DNA of 64,000 bases from Promethearchaeota archaeon (GCA_013375475.1 JABXKD010000007.1:1-64000); one strand, 5' to 3'; shown: positions 50,509 to 60,740, counted from the stretch's first letter. Translations and numbers: made by a program. The notes: generated by a model not told the origin, from the letters alone.

Positions 50509-51459
50509 ATGAAAGAAGAAATTTATCTTAAAATTCCAGGACGCATTTGTATTATCGGAGATAAAGTGGATTTACTAGGAAAACCAGTTATAGCTATGGC
50601 TATTAACCTCATGATGAAGTTTTACTACAAATCGCGAAATGATGACACGATAGAATTCTATAGTCGTAATACGAATGAGAGAGTAAAATTTAATTTAAAG
50701 GATATCCCTCCAAGAAATATTGATTTAGCCTACTGGAGCGTTTTGTATGAGAGGTTAAAAGAAAAAATAACCCACGGATTCTATCTTGAAGTTGAATCCG
50801 ATATTCCTATTGGTGTGGGGCTATCTACATCTGCAGCAATATCGGTTGGATTTCTCAAAATTATGAGCGAAGCTTTTTCTTTACATTTTAGCGAAAATGA
50901 ACTTGCTGAACTTGCGTATTTAGGAGAAAACAACGATTTAGGGATACAATGCGGGAGAATGGATCAATATAGCATTGCCCACGGAGGTATAACATTTATT
51001 CGCACTAACGAAGCTCCTGAAGTTGAGCAACTAGAAGTTAATTATCTTCCTATTGTTGTAGGAGATTCGATGGAGGAAAGAAAAGCAGCATCAGTATTAA
51101 ATCGGATTAAAAAAAACATCAAAGAGGGAGATGTTAAAACGTTAAAAGCATTCAAAGTGATTGAAGAATGTGTGTATCAAGGAAAAGTAGCTCTCTTGAC
51201 TAAAGATTTTAAAAAACTTGGAGAACTAATGGATACACAACAAAAGCAGGAAATAATACTAGGCGCTGCAACCGATAAAATCCTAAAACTTTGCTTAGCT
51301 TCTAAAAGTGCTGGTGCTCTTGGGGCAAAACAAATGGGTGCCGGGGGCGGAGGTTGCATGCTCGCGATTGCTCCTGGAAAAGAAAAAGAAGTTGCTCGAG
51401 CTATTGAAGATGCAGGTGGCCGAGCTTGGATTTTTGACATTTTTCGTTATAATTCTTAA
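50509..51459 (+). CDS. GHMP-family small-molecule kinase
   Basis: 'KIPGRICIIGDKVDLLGKP', 'IPIGVGLSTSAAISVGFL', 'GAKQMGAGGGGCMLAI'; start moved to MKEEIYL. Confidence 0.9.
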   Translation: MKEEIYLKIPGRICIIGDKVDLLGKPVIAMAINLMMKFYYKSRNDDTIEFYSRNTNERVKFNLKDIPPRNIDLAYWSVLYERLKEKITHGFYLEVESDIPIGVGLSTSAAISVGFLKIMSEAFSLHFSENELAELAYLGENNDLGIQCGRMDQYSIAHGGITFIRTNEAPEVEQLEVNYLPIVVGDSMEERKAASVLNRIKKNIKEGDVKTLKAFKVIEECVYQGKVALLTKDFKKLGELMDTQQKQEIILGAATDKILKLCLASKSAGALGAKQMGAGGGGCMLAIAPGKEKEVARAIEDAGGRAWIFDIFRYNS

Positions 51460-52205
51460 GCCAAGTTCACAAACCCAAATTTTACGAGGTTTTTGCATAT
51501 ATTATATACTTGTTCGTGCTTTAAATCCAAACTTTCCGTAATCTGCCTAATGGATTTCTTCCCATCAATTTGATAAAAGACTTTATGTGAAGTTTCTCCC
51601 GTTAGAAAAGTTTTTGGATTAACTTTCTTAAGAGAAGTGAAATGTGGGATTTGATTACAATAATTTGGTAAGTTAGGTGGAGGATCTAACTTACTTTTTA
51701 GCGTTAATAAATTAGTTTCTTCATTAATTTTTTCTTCTACACACTTAAATAATGCCACGACTCGTTCCTTAAAACCTGTATCACTCTCTTTTAATTCTTC
51801 CTCTACAAAGGCTGTTAAAATATCATTAAAAGAGTTAAATGCACCAATGTTGCCTTTCCAATTTACTATATCATCGATACTAAATTTCTGTAAAAAAGTA
51901 CGAGAAAGTTTTCTTAAAATCCTTAGAATATTAACCGGTTTAGATTTATCGTCGTAAGTGGCAATATAAATTAAATTAGGAATACTTGTATCCTTTAAAA
52001 AAGATAATTTTAAATCATTGTTAGATAATTTCAATTCACAAATCGATCCTAAATCTTCAAATGAGTCAGAAAACGAATTAAGAGCAGAAAAAAATCCGGA
52101 GACCATTATCAATGAATCTGCTTCTGAAAAAATGTTTTTAGCTACAGAAAAATTCTTAAATAATAAAGGTAAGCCGTCTTTTATTATCAGGAAATCATGG
52201 ATCAT
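51456..52205 (-). CDS. Longin/roadblock-like domain protein with C-terminal wHTH-like segment
   Basis: 'DFLIIKDGLPLLFKNFS...LIMVSGFFSALNSFSDSFEDLGSICELKLSNNDLKLSFLKD' and C-terminal 'GKKSIRQITESLDLKHEQVYNICKNLVKFGFV'. Confidence 0.65.
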   Translation of the reverse strand: MIHDFLIIKDGLPLLFKNFSVAKNIFSEADSLIMVSGFFSALNSFSDSFEDLGSICELKLSNNDLKLSFLKDTSIPNLIYIATYDDKSKPVNILRILRKLSRTFLQKFSIDDIVNWKGNIGAFNSFNDILTAFVEEELKESDTGFKERVVALFKCVEEKINEETNLLTLKSKLDPPPNLPNYCNQIPHFTSLKKVNPKTFLTGETSHKVFYQIDGKKSIRQITESLDLKHEQVYNICKNLVKFGFVNLA

Positions 52206-52373
52206 TGATTAAACTCATCAAACATTATTTAGATAATCATATAATTTTCAAATAGAAACATAAATTAATGCATCAATAAAACCTAACTACCAAAAAAGAA
52301 AAAAAAAAGTAATATCCTTGTATTATCGTAATAATACTTTGAATTCTTTTTATTAATAAAACTTCAAGAAAAA

Positions 52374-53477
52374 ATGATAAAGATAAAGTCTCCGGGAAGA
52401 ATATGTCTCTTCGGTGAGCATCAGGACTATTTAAACTATCCGATCATCTCTATGGCGATATCTAAATATATATATTTACAAGCAGAAAGAATTTCAGAAC
52501 CGAAATTTCTAATTAATCAACCAGATATAGATTCTTATATAGAAATTCCGCTGAATAGAGGAGAATTAGAATATAAATCTAATCGTGACTATCTAGAAAG
52601 TGGTTACAATCAGTTTATCCGGAGAAACTGTAAGTTTAAAAAAGGGTATAAAATTAAAATCACTGGCGACATACCAATAAACGCTGGTGTTGCAAGTTCT
52701 TCAGCGTTAGTTATTGCGTGGTTGTATTTTTTAAATTTAATAAGTGGAAAAGAATTAGACTCATTTCAAGTAGCTTTAGAAGGTTACAATACCGAAGTAA
52801 AAGAATTTAAGGAAGGAGGTGGTATGATGGATCATTTCACATCTGTTTTCGGATCCCTCATCTTTTTAAAACCTGAAATCCCAAAACCTAACTTGTTTGT
52901 ATACAACTTACTTTTAGACGGATTTGTATTAGGAAACTCCAAGGAAAAAAAAGCGACTGTTGATGATTTAATAAAAACGAAAAATGCTACATTAAAAGCG
53001 TTTAAGTTGATAAAAGAAATTATGCCCGATTTTAATCAATTTCACACAAAATTAGAAGATATTGAACCATACTTGACTAATTTAAAAAAAGAATATAGCC
53101 AAAAGATTGTAGGAAATATTATTAATAGAGATATCACTTTTAATGCAAAACAATTAATCGATAAACAACAGATATCAATATCTACAAAAAAGAGCATGCG
53201 TGTCGATAACGATTTCTATCAAGAACTAGGGAATCTATTAAATCTTCACCAACAACAATTAAATGAAAACATTCAGATTTCTACTGATAAAATTAATAAA
53301 ATAATCAAAAATTGTCTAAAACACGGAGCTTTAGGTGGTAAAATTAATGGCTCAGGATTTGGAGGAACAATGTTTGCTCTTTTACCCAATAATGAACAGT
53401 TAATTAAGAACGCAATTGAGGAAGAAGGTGGAGAAGGTTTTATCTTAAAAACTAGTAGTGGAGTTGAAGAATATTGA
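52374..53477 (+). CDS. GHMP-family sugar kinase
   Basis: 'KIKSPGRICLFGEHQDYLNYP', 'IPINAGVASSSALVIAWL', 'GGKINGSGFGGTMFALL'. Confidence 0.92.
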   Translation: MIKIKSPGRICLFGEHQDYLNYPIISMAISKYIYLQAERISEPKFLINQPDIDSYIEIPLNRGELEYKSNRDYLESGYNQFIRRNCKFKKGYKIKITGDIPINAGVASSSALVIAWLYFLNLISGKELDSFQVALEGYNTEVKEFKEGGGMMDHFTSVFGSLIFLKPEIPKPNLFVYNLLLDGFVLGNSKEKKATVDDLIKTKNATLKAFKLIKEIMPDFNQFHTKLEDIEPYLTNLKKEYSQKIVGNIINRDITFNAKQLIDKQQISISTKKSMRVDNDFYQELGNLLNLHQQQLNENIQISTDKINKIIKNCLKHGALGGKINGSGFGGTMFALLPNNEQLIKNAIEEEGGEGFILKTSSGVEEY

Positions 53478-54217
53478 AAGCTGTAATTTTATGTGCTGGT
53501 TTTGGTAAGAGGTTAAAACCCTATACTGATAAAATCCAAAAAACCATGCTACGAGTTCATGGTAAACCTTTTTTAGAATATATAATAAATGGAATGAGTT
53601 ATGCAGGTTTTCGAGATATAATTTTGGTTGTAGGATATCTTAAAGAGCAAATTATGGATTACTTTAAAACTGGTACTAAATGGAATGTAAAAATTGAATA
53701 TATAGAACAAAAAGAATTAAACGGAACAGGAGGGGCTCTATTACTTTGTGAAAAATTCATTTTTGATAATCATTTTTTTCTAACTTGGGGAGATACCTTA
53801 GTTCCTTACGAAATTTATAAAACCGTGTATGATACGTACCAAAATGAGAATAATGATTTCATTTTAGTAGCAAATTACACAGAGGATCCTTACTTGGGAG
53901 CAGCAATTTATTGCGATGATTATTTTTTGAAAGATATAATCGAAAAACCCCCACGAGGGACTTCAAAAACCAATTTAAACAATTGTGGGGTCTTTATTTT
54001 TTCTAAGGAAATTTTTGGCGTATTAAAAACTCTTATACCTTCTAAAAGAGGTGAAATAGAAGTACCTGAAGCTCTACTAAATGGGATAAAAGAACGAAAT
54101 TGGAAAATTAGAATAATTAAGATGGATAAAAATCAATTTAAAGGAGATATTGGCGCAAAAAAAAAATATGAACAATTAAAAAACGATTCATCATGGCTCC
54201 AACTATTAAAAATTTAA
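53474..54217 (+). CDS. Sugar-phosphate nucleotidyltransferase
   Basis: 'KAVILCAGFGKRLKPYTDKIQKTMLRVHGKPFLEYII'; TTG start overlaps the kinase stop. Confidence 0.93.
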   Translation: MKAVILCAGFGKRLKPYTDKIQKTMLRVHGKPFLEYIINGMSYAGFRDIILVVGYLKEQIMDYFKTGTKWNVKIEYIEQKELNGTGGALLLCEKFIFDNHFFLTWGDTLVPYEIYKTVYDTYQNENNDFILVANYTEDPYLGAAIYCDDYFLKDIIEKPPRGTSKTNLNNCGVFIFSKEIFGVLKTLIPSKRGEIEVPEALLNGIKERNWKIRIIKMDKNQFKGDIGAKKKYEQLKNDSSWLQLLKI

Positions 54218-54286
54218 ATAGATAAAAAGCAAAATTAATTACATAGCAAGAGATTTAAGAAATTATAATTTAATAGTAAATCAAAA

Positions 54287-55915
54287 GTGGATTATATGCG
54301 GATAAGAACTAGAAAAAACCTTCTAAAAAAAAATATAGTTGTTACAATTTTATTTTCTATTCCAGTTATTAGTTTTTTTGGTTATATAGGTTTTGGTCTT
54401 TATATTCTTGATGATTTGGCTTCACTCAGTTTAAATCTAGACCCTCCAAATACCACCTACTTCACTCCATTAAATCAAATCATTGGAAACCAAACCTACT
54501 TAGACCAAATGGCAGATAGATACGATTATCAGTTAGAAAAATGGCATATTCCCACCAACATCAGTATTGATGTTACATTTACAAATGATTCTTATAATGA
54601 AGTTCAGAATTATCATGAAACTGATAACGGAAATCTCCATTTAGGTTATACCCTTGCTTCTCAATGTTTACGCTACAAATATGCTCTAGATAATAACGAT
54701 TTAACCGAATTAGCTAATGCAACTCGTATGGTAAAAAAATGTGTTTCTGGGTTTACTAACATGCTTGCTGCACCTAACGGAGGTATTGGACCAGATTATC
54801 CTGGGATGCCGGCAAGGTTTGTTTCTGCTCCAGAAAATCGAAAATATCACCAATGGTTGTTCGATCCTCATCCCCGCCACTTCAATGGAACGGGACCTTA
54901 TAGCAATTGGAGGGTCAGACTACACACATCCCGTGACGAGCTAGCTGGTTACTATTTAGGATTCGCAAGTGTTTTAAAATTTATTGATCCTGAATTTAAC
55001 GAAGATAGTCGGTGGTGCGTCGATAGAATTAAATTATTAACAGCCCAAATGATAGAAGGTTTTCGTAAAACTAACTGGTTGGTGTTAGGTGGGAACGGAG
55101 AACCCGTAGGATCGGATTTAAACCCCATCTTAGGAGAAAGTATATGGCAATTAGCGCTACTTCGCATTGGTGCTACAGCATATCCAGATATATACGATTC
55201 TCTTTATAATTACGCAGCAACAAAAATAATGTCAATGCACAATGGCCACATGGGATCAGTAAGCAACACAGCTTACGATACCTATGCTCTTGCTTTCAGT
55301 ATGGATGTAGAATTTGCGTTAATTATGTTAGAGGACAATCCATTATTGCAACACCATTACATAAAAAGATTTGAAGAAGGTTTTTATAGCTTTTTAGGGT
55401 ATCATCGAAATGCTTTCTTTAACATCGTTCACCTTACTTTCATGACCCTAATACAAGATTCCTCTTTATTTGAGGACCCTAATTACGAGGATGAAACTAT
55501 TAAATGGGATATTTTGGATCAATTGTGGAGGTTTAACACATCTGGATGGGGAAATGGCGTAAGAGATTACAATATAACCGTAAGACCTAATTCTACGAGA
55601 GCTACTAGTTTAAATCCCGAAATTGCTAATATGGAAATTGATCCAAATAGAGCAAAATGGGCTGATTTCTTTGAAAACAATATATACGGTACGCTTTTTT
55701 CCTGGGTCGGAGAAACGATTGATATTGACGATCCAAATGATGACCAATATGTTCTCCCTTTAACAATCTCAGAAATGGGCGTTCATCACTTTCTCTGGGA
55801 ACATAGTAAATTTTTTGGGACGGGAGGCAACCCAACAGGAAGTGGTTTAAGACAAGTAATACCTAATAGTTATTTGGTTGTATACTGGATGGGAAAGGCG
55901 TTTAATATTTTCTAA
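54287..55915 (+). CDS. Membrane-anchored extracellular protein, possible alpha/alpha-toroid
   Basis: N-terminal signal-anchor helix followed by ~500-aa globular region with helical repeat character. Confidence 0.55.
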   Translation: MDYMRIRTRKNLLKKNIVVTILFSIPVISFFGYIGFGLYILDDLASLSLNLDPPNTTYFTPLNQIIGNQTYLDQMADRYDYQLEKWHIPTNISIDVTFTNDSYNEVQNYHETDNGNLHLGYTLASQCLRYKYALDNNDLTELANATRMVKKCVSGFTNMLAAPNGGIGPDYPGMPARFVSAPENRKYHQWLFDPHPRHFNGTGPYSNWRVRLHTSRDELAGYYLGFASVLKFIDPEFNEDSRWCVDRIKLLTAQMIEGFRKTNWLVLGGNGEPVGSDLNPILGESIWQLALLRIGATAYPDIYDSLYNYAATKIMSMHNGHMGSVSNTAYDTYALAFSMDVEFALIMLEDNPLLQHHYIKRFEEGFYSFLGYHRNAFFNIVHLTFMTLIQDSSLFEDPNYEDETIKWDILDQLWRFNTSGWGNGVRDYNITVRPNSTRATSLNPEIANMEIDPNRAKWADFFENNIYGTLFSWVGETIDIDDPNDDQYVLPLTISEMGVHHFLWEHSKFFGTGGNPTGSGLRQVIPNSYLVVYWMGKAFNIF

Positions 55916-56082
55916 ATCCATTCTTATTTATTCTTATTTTTCAATGTAAAGGCTTTTTCAACTAGTTAATTAACTTCATACAAACTGGACTCCAAATCTT
56001 TTTAAATTAATGAATCATCTCAATACGTACAAATTGATTCTAAAAATTATATTTGTCTTAATTAAAGAAGTGAATAGAAATT

Positions 56083-56649
56083 ATGTCTGATGAAAGTTAT
56101 AAAAACCGCTACTATTCAAAAAAGAAATATGAAGCAGCAATCGAGACTTTAGGGGTGGGTTTAGTGTTTTTATTCGTTGCTATACTATCACTATTTTTTA
56201 TAGCATTTAATGTCGACTTTATTGGTCTTAAGTCGTGGGGTTATTGGCTTTTCATACCCGCGTTCTTTATAATCCTTGGAGGCTTTTCGCAATATTATAC
56301 CAATATGAAATTCCAAAAATCTATAAAAGTTGCGTTACTTGACCGTGGTAATCAAGGCACCCATAAATTAGAGGATATTGCCCTTGAAGTTGGAATTAAG
56401 CCTAAGGACGTACTTCAAGTTCTTATTGATTTACGCCAAAAAGGAATTGTTAGTTATCGTTTCAACTCAGACACAGGGGAAATAATCCTTGGTGAGAAAG
56501 TGGCATATGTGAAGTCTGAGGAGTATGTTGTTCCCCCCAAAAAACTTGAGGAACCTTTAGAAACTAAGGGAAAAGCATTTTGTGTTTATTGTGGTCATCA
56601 ATTACCTAAGGAAGGTAATTTTTGCGAAAATTGTGGTTCAAAGATATAA
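56083..56649 (+). CDS. Two-TM protein with wHTH-like segment and C-terminal zinc ribbon
   Basis: TM hairpin; 'LEDIALEVGIKPKDVLQVLIDLRQKGIVSYRF'; 'FCVYCGHQLPKEGNFCENCGSKI'. Confidence 0.8.
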   Translation: MSDESYKNRYYSKKKYEAAIETLGVGLVFLFVAILSLFFIAFNVDFIGLKSWGYWLFIPAFFIILGGFSQYYTNMKFQKSIKVALLDRGNQGTHKLEDIALEVGIKPKDVLQVLIDLRQKGIVSYRFNSDTGEIILGEKVAYVKSEEYVVPPKKLEEPLETKGKAFCVYCGHQLPKEGNFCENCGSKI

Positions 56650-56725
56650 AACTATTACTAAATTGATTCCCTTTTTTTTACTCTTTTTTTCTTTTAGATA
56701 TTAACATTTAAAGTTTATTAACTAT

Positions 56726-57802
56726 GTGGGCTTTAATCATCTTGTTAAAACAGAGATGTTAACTATGAGTGGAAAAGTATTAACATTAGGAGAAATAATG
56801 CTAAGGTTATCTCCTCCATATTTTAAAAGATTTACTCAAACGAGATCATTTGATGTAATATTCGGAGGTGGGGAAGCAAATGTTGCGGTTTCTTTAGCAA
56901 ATTTTGGTATTAATGTTGATTATGTTACGAGGTTACCGAAAAATGATCTTGGAGATGCATGTATTCAATATTTACGACAATTTGGAGTTAATACTGATAA
57001 AATCTTAAGGGGGGGTGATAGACTCGGAATCTATTTTCTGGAAATAGGAGCATCTGCTAGATCTAGTAAAGTAATTTATGATCGTGATAACTCTGCTATT
57101 GCGACTGCTGATTTAGGTATGTTTGATTGGGATACTATTTTTAAGGATATAGAATGGTTTCACTGGACGGGTATTACGCCCGCAATTTCTCAAAACTTAG
57201 CAGAAATCTGCCTTAGTGCCGTTAAAGAAGCAAAAAAAAGGGGAATTACTATTTCATGTGATTTAAACTACCGAAATAAATTATGGAAATATGGAAAATC
57301 ACCCTTAGATGTCATGCCCGAGTTAGTGAAAAATTGCGATATAGCAATTGGTAACGAGGAGGATGCAGAAAAAGTACTGGGAATTAATGCTCCTGATACA
57401 GATGTTACTTCGGGGAAGCTAGATCCAGAAAAATATAAATATGTTATGGGGACTATAACCCAACAATATCCAAATTTGAAATTTGTGGGAATAACCCTTA
57501 GAGGGTCAATTTCTGCTAGTCATAATACATGGGCAGGCTTACTATATAATGGAAAAGATATGTTTGTTAGCCCTCATTATGAGATAACTCATATCGTTGA
57601 TAGAGTTGGCGGTGGAGATTCATTTGTGGCTGGTTTAATCTACGGGCTTCTAAATTTTAAAGATGATTTACAAGAAGTATTGAATTTTGCGGTAGCCGCC
57701 TCGTGTTTAAAACATACTATTTTTGGCGATTTTAACTTAGTTACAGTTGATGAGGTAAGAAAAATAATGAAAGGAGATGTTTCTGGTCGTGTATCAAGAT
57801 AA
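56726..57802 (+). CDS. PfkB-family sugar kinase (2-keto-3-deoxygluconate kinase-like)
   Basis: 'GGGEANVAVSLANFGINVDYVTRLPKNDLGD', 'DRVGGGDSFVAGLIYG'. Confidence 0.9.
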   Translation: MGFNHLVKTEMLTMSGKVLTLGEIMLRLSPPYFKRFTQTRSFDVIFGGGEANVAVSLANFGINVDYVTRLPKNDLGDACIQYLRQFGVNTDKILRGGDRLGIYFLEIGASARSSKVIYDRDNSAIATADLGMFDWDTIFKDIEWFHWTGITPAISQNLAEICLSAVKEAKKRGITISCDLNYRNKLWKYGKSPLDVMPELVKNCDIAIGNEEDAEKVLGINAPDTDVTSGKLDPEKYKYVMGTITQQYPNLKFVGITLRGSISASHNTWAGLLYNGKDMFVSPHYEITHIVDRVGGGDSFVAGLIYGLLNFKDDLQEVLNFAVAASCLKHTIFGDFNLVTVDEVRKIMKGDVSGRVSR

Positions 57803-57812
57803 ATTTGAAAAG

Positions 57813-58592
57813 ATGGTAATAACGGCAACAACTGCTAATTCTTGGATATTTCCCGATTTAAAGAATTGGGCAGAGAATACTGAAGACCTAATAGATGATG
57901 TAGTTAATTGTTACGAAGCGGGAGCCGCCATTGCCCATGTCCATCTTCCAAGAGGAGAAGAACTAACAACTGTAAAAAAAATTAGAGAAAAATGTGATAT
58001 CATAATCCAAGCAGGAATGTCGAGTTATCCTATTGAAGAGAGAAAGTCTGATTTTCAAGCAAAGCCAGATTTGCTTTCTGTTATTGCTAATCATCACGCA
58101 GAATATTTTTCAGAAGGAAATGTCAATGTAATTCACGATCTTGATGAACTTGAAGAATATTGTATCACATGTAAAAAATTTAATATTAAAATAGAATGGG
58201 AAATTTGGCATACTGGTTCTTATTGGAATTTAAATCATTTAATTAGTAAAGGTGTTTTAGATCCTCCTTATGTTTTAACTCTTTTCTTTGATTGGCCTGG
58301 AGGGACATGGTCTCCTCCTACCGCAGATGAATATCTCCATAGGATTAAGTATATGCCTGAGAACAGTGTTCACACTATAAGCGTCATGGGGAAAGAACAA
58401 ACAAAAATCGCAGTGTTAGCGATTCAACATGGAGGAAATGTACGCGTTGGAACAGAGGATTATCCATTTATCAAGGAAGGTGTTCCAGCAAAAAGTAATG
58501 CTGAGATAGTAGCCCGAATGGTAAGACTAAGTAAAGAATTAGGCCGCGAAATTGCAGATCCTTCCGAAGCAAGAAAGATTTTAGGGATTTAG
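57813..58592 (+). CDS. BKACE (DUF849) beta-keto acid cleavage enzyme-like
   Basis: 'CYEAGAAIAHVHLPRGEE', 'HGGNVRVGTEDYPF'; start moved to MVITATTANSW. Confidence 0.85.
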   Translation: MVITATTANSWIFPDLKNWAENTEDLIDDVVNCYEAGAAIAHVHLPRGEELTTVKKIREKCDIIIQAGMSSYPIEERKSDFQAKPDLLSVIANHHAEYFSEGNVNVIHDLDELEEYCITCKKFNIKIEWEIWHTGSYWNLNHLISKGVLDPPYVLTLFFDWPGGTWSPPTADEYLHRIKYMPENSVHTISVMGKEQTKIAVLAIQHGGNVRVGTEDYPFIKEGVPAKSNAEIVARMVRLSKELGREIADPSEARKILGI

Positions 58593-58616
58593 CACTTTTG
58601 TTTGGTTAAATAACTC

Positions 58617-59747
58617 ATGACACTGCAACAAGAAATTCTCAATACTTTTTCAAAAGAAAAGACGCATAAAATCGTTTTCAGTCCAAGGTTATATTACTGG
58701 TACTTTGGAAATAAGATTTATTCAAAACAGAAAAAAAATTACTCAAAAGCAATCCCTCCTCATTATTATGGTAAAACTCAGTTCGACATTTACAGAGAAC
58801 TAGGTAGTAGTCCAAGATATTCAGAAGAAACATTATATTTACCATTATATTATGAAGTAATTGATCCCCTGTCTAATATTAAAGTTCAAAGAGAACCTGG
58901 AACAAAGAAAGGAGAAACGATCACCACTCATAAAACGCCCCATGGAAAGCTTAAACAAGTAGAATCGATAGGAAGTGGGCTTGGAGGGCATAGAACGGAA
59001 TATCCGATAAAAACCTTATCTGATATTAAAACTTTGAGATACATTTTAAAAAACACAACGGTCTCTTTTTCAAGAAAGAATTTTGAGTTAGCAGATAAAC
59101 AATTCGGAGATACCTGTGTCACTAGTACATACTTATCAAAATCTCCGTATCAAAAATTAGTTACTGAATTTATGGGTTTTACTCGAACTATCTTATCTTT
59201 AAAAAGATATCCCTCTCAAATGGAGAATTTCATGACATTCTTGGAAGATTGGGATGATCAGATGTATAATCAGATATCAAATTCTCCCCTGCAAATAGTC
59301 AATTTTGGTGAAAATATTGATTCAAATTTAAGTCCTCCACATTATTTTGAGAAGTACCTCATACCCTACTATGAAAAGCGAGTAAACCAACTTCATCGGG
59401 CGGGGAAATATTGTCATATTCATATAGATGGATCGCTTAGAGATCTCCTTCCCTATTTCGAGCAATTACCTTTTGACGGGTTAGAAGCCCTAACACCAAA
59501 ACCTCAAGGTGATGTAAGTATGGAAGAAATCAAAGAAGCAATTGGAAAAAAGATACTATTAGATGGGATTCCTTCCATATTATTTTTACCAGAGTATAGT
59601 GAAAACTATCTCATAGAATATACTCAGAATGTTTTAGAATTATTTTCTCCAAACTTGATTTTGGGTGTATCCGATGAACTCTCTCCGAATGGAGATATTC
59701 GAAAAATAGAAAAAATATCAGAAATTGTCAAGAATTTTAACCTCTAA
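58617..59747 (+). CDS. Uroporphyrinogen decarboxylase-like (URO-D/MtaA-type) protein
   Basis: 'GENIDSNLSPPHYFEKYLIPYYEKRVNQLHRAGKYCHIHIDGSLRDLLPYF...GLEALTPKPQGD'. Confidence 0.75.
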   Translation: MTLQQEILNTFSKEKTHKIVFSPRLYYWYFGNKIYSKQKKNYSKAIPPHYYGKTQFDIYRELGSSPRYSEETLYLPLYYEVIDPLSNIKVQREPGTKKGETITTHKTPHGKLKQVESIGSGLGGHRTEYPIKTLSDIKTLRYILKNTTVSFSRKNFELADKQFGDTCVTSTYLSKSPYQKLVTEFMGFTRTILSLKRYPSQMENFMTFLEDWDDQMYNQISNSPLQIVNFGENIDSNLSPPHYFEKYLIPYYEKRVNQLHRAGKYCHIHIDGSLRDLLPYFEQLPFDGLEALTPKPQGDVSMEEIKEAIGKKILLDGIPSILFLPEYSENYLIEYTQNVLELFSPNLILGVSDELSPNGDIRKIEKISEIVKNFNL

Positions 59748-59849
59748 ATCAATTTATTTTAAACAAGTTTTATATATACTAATATCAATATTTTATCATC
59801 ATATCTTATTCGAATTTTAAGTAATAGATAAAAGAAAAGTTGAGAAAAA

Positions 59850-60740
59850 ATGAATGGTTTTTCATACTTAATAGGTGTTTTTTTAGCTATATTGGCGGGA
59901 AGTATAAATAATATAGGCTTAGTGTTACAAAAAAAAGTTGTTAATCAAGTACCCCCTGAAGCAAAGTTCTTTAGAAGTTTAGTGAAAAAACCTCTTTGGA
60001 TAACAGGGTTATTAATGGAACTCATGATAGGCTCAGTTTTTTTCATGATCGCTCAAATTTATATAGGTCCCGCGATAATACCTGGTTTAATGGCATTCGG
60101 ATTAATTTTTCTTGCCATTGGATCTGTTAAAATTGTGGGTGAGACTTTAAAAAAGGTAGAAATTATAGGAATAATCGTAATGATTTTTGCGATCTTTCTA
60201 TTAGGTCTTTCTGAATTAAGTATAGATATTGCTGGTATAGACATATTAGCTTTTGATCTTGTACTTAACATGACTATTTTTACGATTGCTTTATTTCTTG
60301 GTTCATTTATATGTGAGATTTTACAAAGAAAAATTGAAAAATTGAAAGGAATTTTATTAGCGATATCCTCAGGATTCCAGTTTTCATTAACTAATTTCTG
60401 GATTGCACCGTTAATGGCTGTTATTGCTCATGTTTTTGGAGGAACCGCGAATTTAGGCGAGATATTCTTGTTTATAGCAAGTGCAGCAATTTTAATTGCA
60501 GCAAGTATCATAGGGATTATGAAAATCCAACAATCATTCCAAGTAGCTAACGCTAGTCGAATGATTCCTATTCAGCAAGTACCTATACAAATTACACCCC
60601 TTTTAGCATATTTTTTTGTTTTTGCACTGATGCCTTCTACAATCTTTCCTATCATATATGTGATTATTGGTGTTTTTTTAATCTTATTAAGCTCCTTTCT
60701 GTTAGCGAAAAGACAAGCACAGTTAGATGCTATAAAGTAA
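59850..60740 (+). CDS. DMT/NIPA-like membrane transporter
   Basis: Nine hydrophobic helices, 'ILAGSINNIGLVLQKKVV'. Confidence 0.7.
   Translation: MNGFSYLIGVFLAILAGSINNIGLVLQKKVVNQVPPEAKFFRSLVKKPLWITGLLMELMIGSVFFMIAQIYIGPAIIPGLMAFGLIFLAIGSVKIVGETLKKVEIIGIIVMIFAIFLLGLSELSIDIAGIDILAFDLVLNMTIFTIALFLGSFICEILQRKIEKLKGILLAISSGFQFSLTNFWIAPLMAVIAHVFGGTANLGEIFLFIASAAILIAASIIGIMKIQQSFQVANASRMIPIQQVPIQITPLLAYFFVFALMPSTIFPIIYVIIGVFLILLSSFLLAKRQAQLDAIK

Noticed and set aside
51177-51541. Three overlapping ORFs on both strands near the GHMP kinase 3' end
   Set aside because: Shadow ORFs over the conserved GAGGGG kinase motif region.
17985-54230. Shared 'TTTAAATAGATAAAA' words near 17988 and 54213
   Set aside because: AT-rich promoter-like low-complexity sequence expected by chance in this composition.
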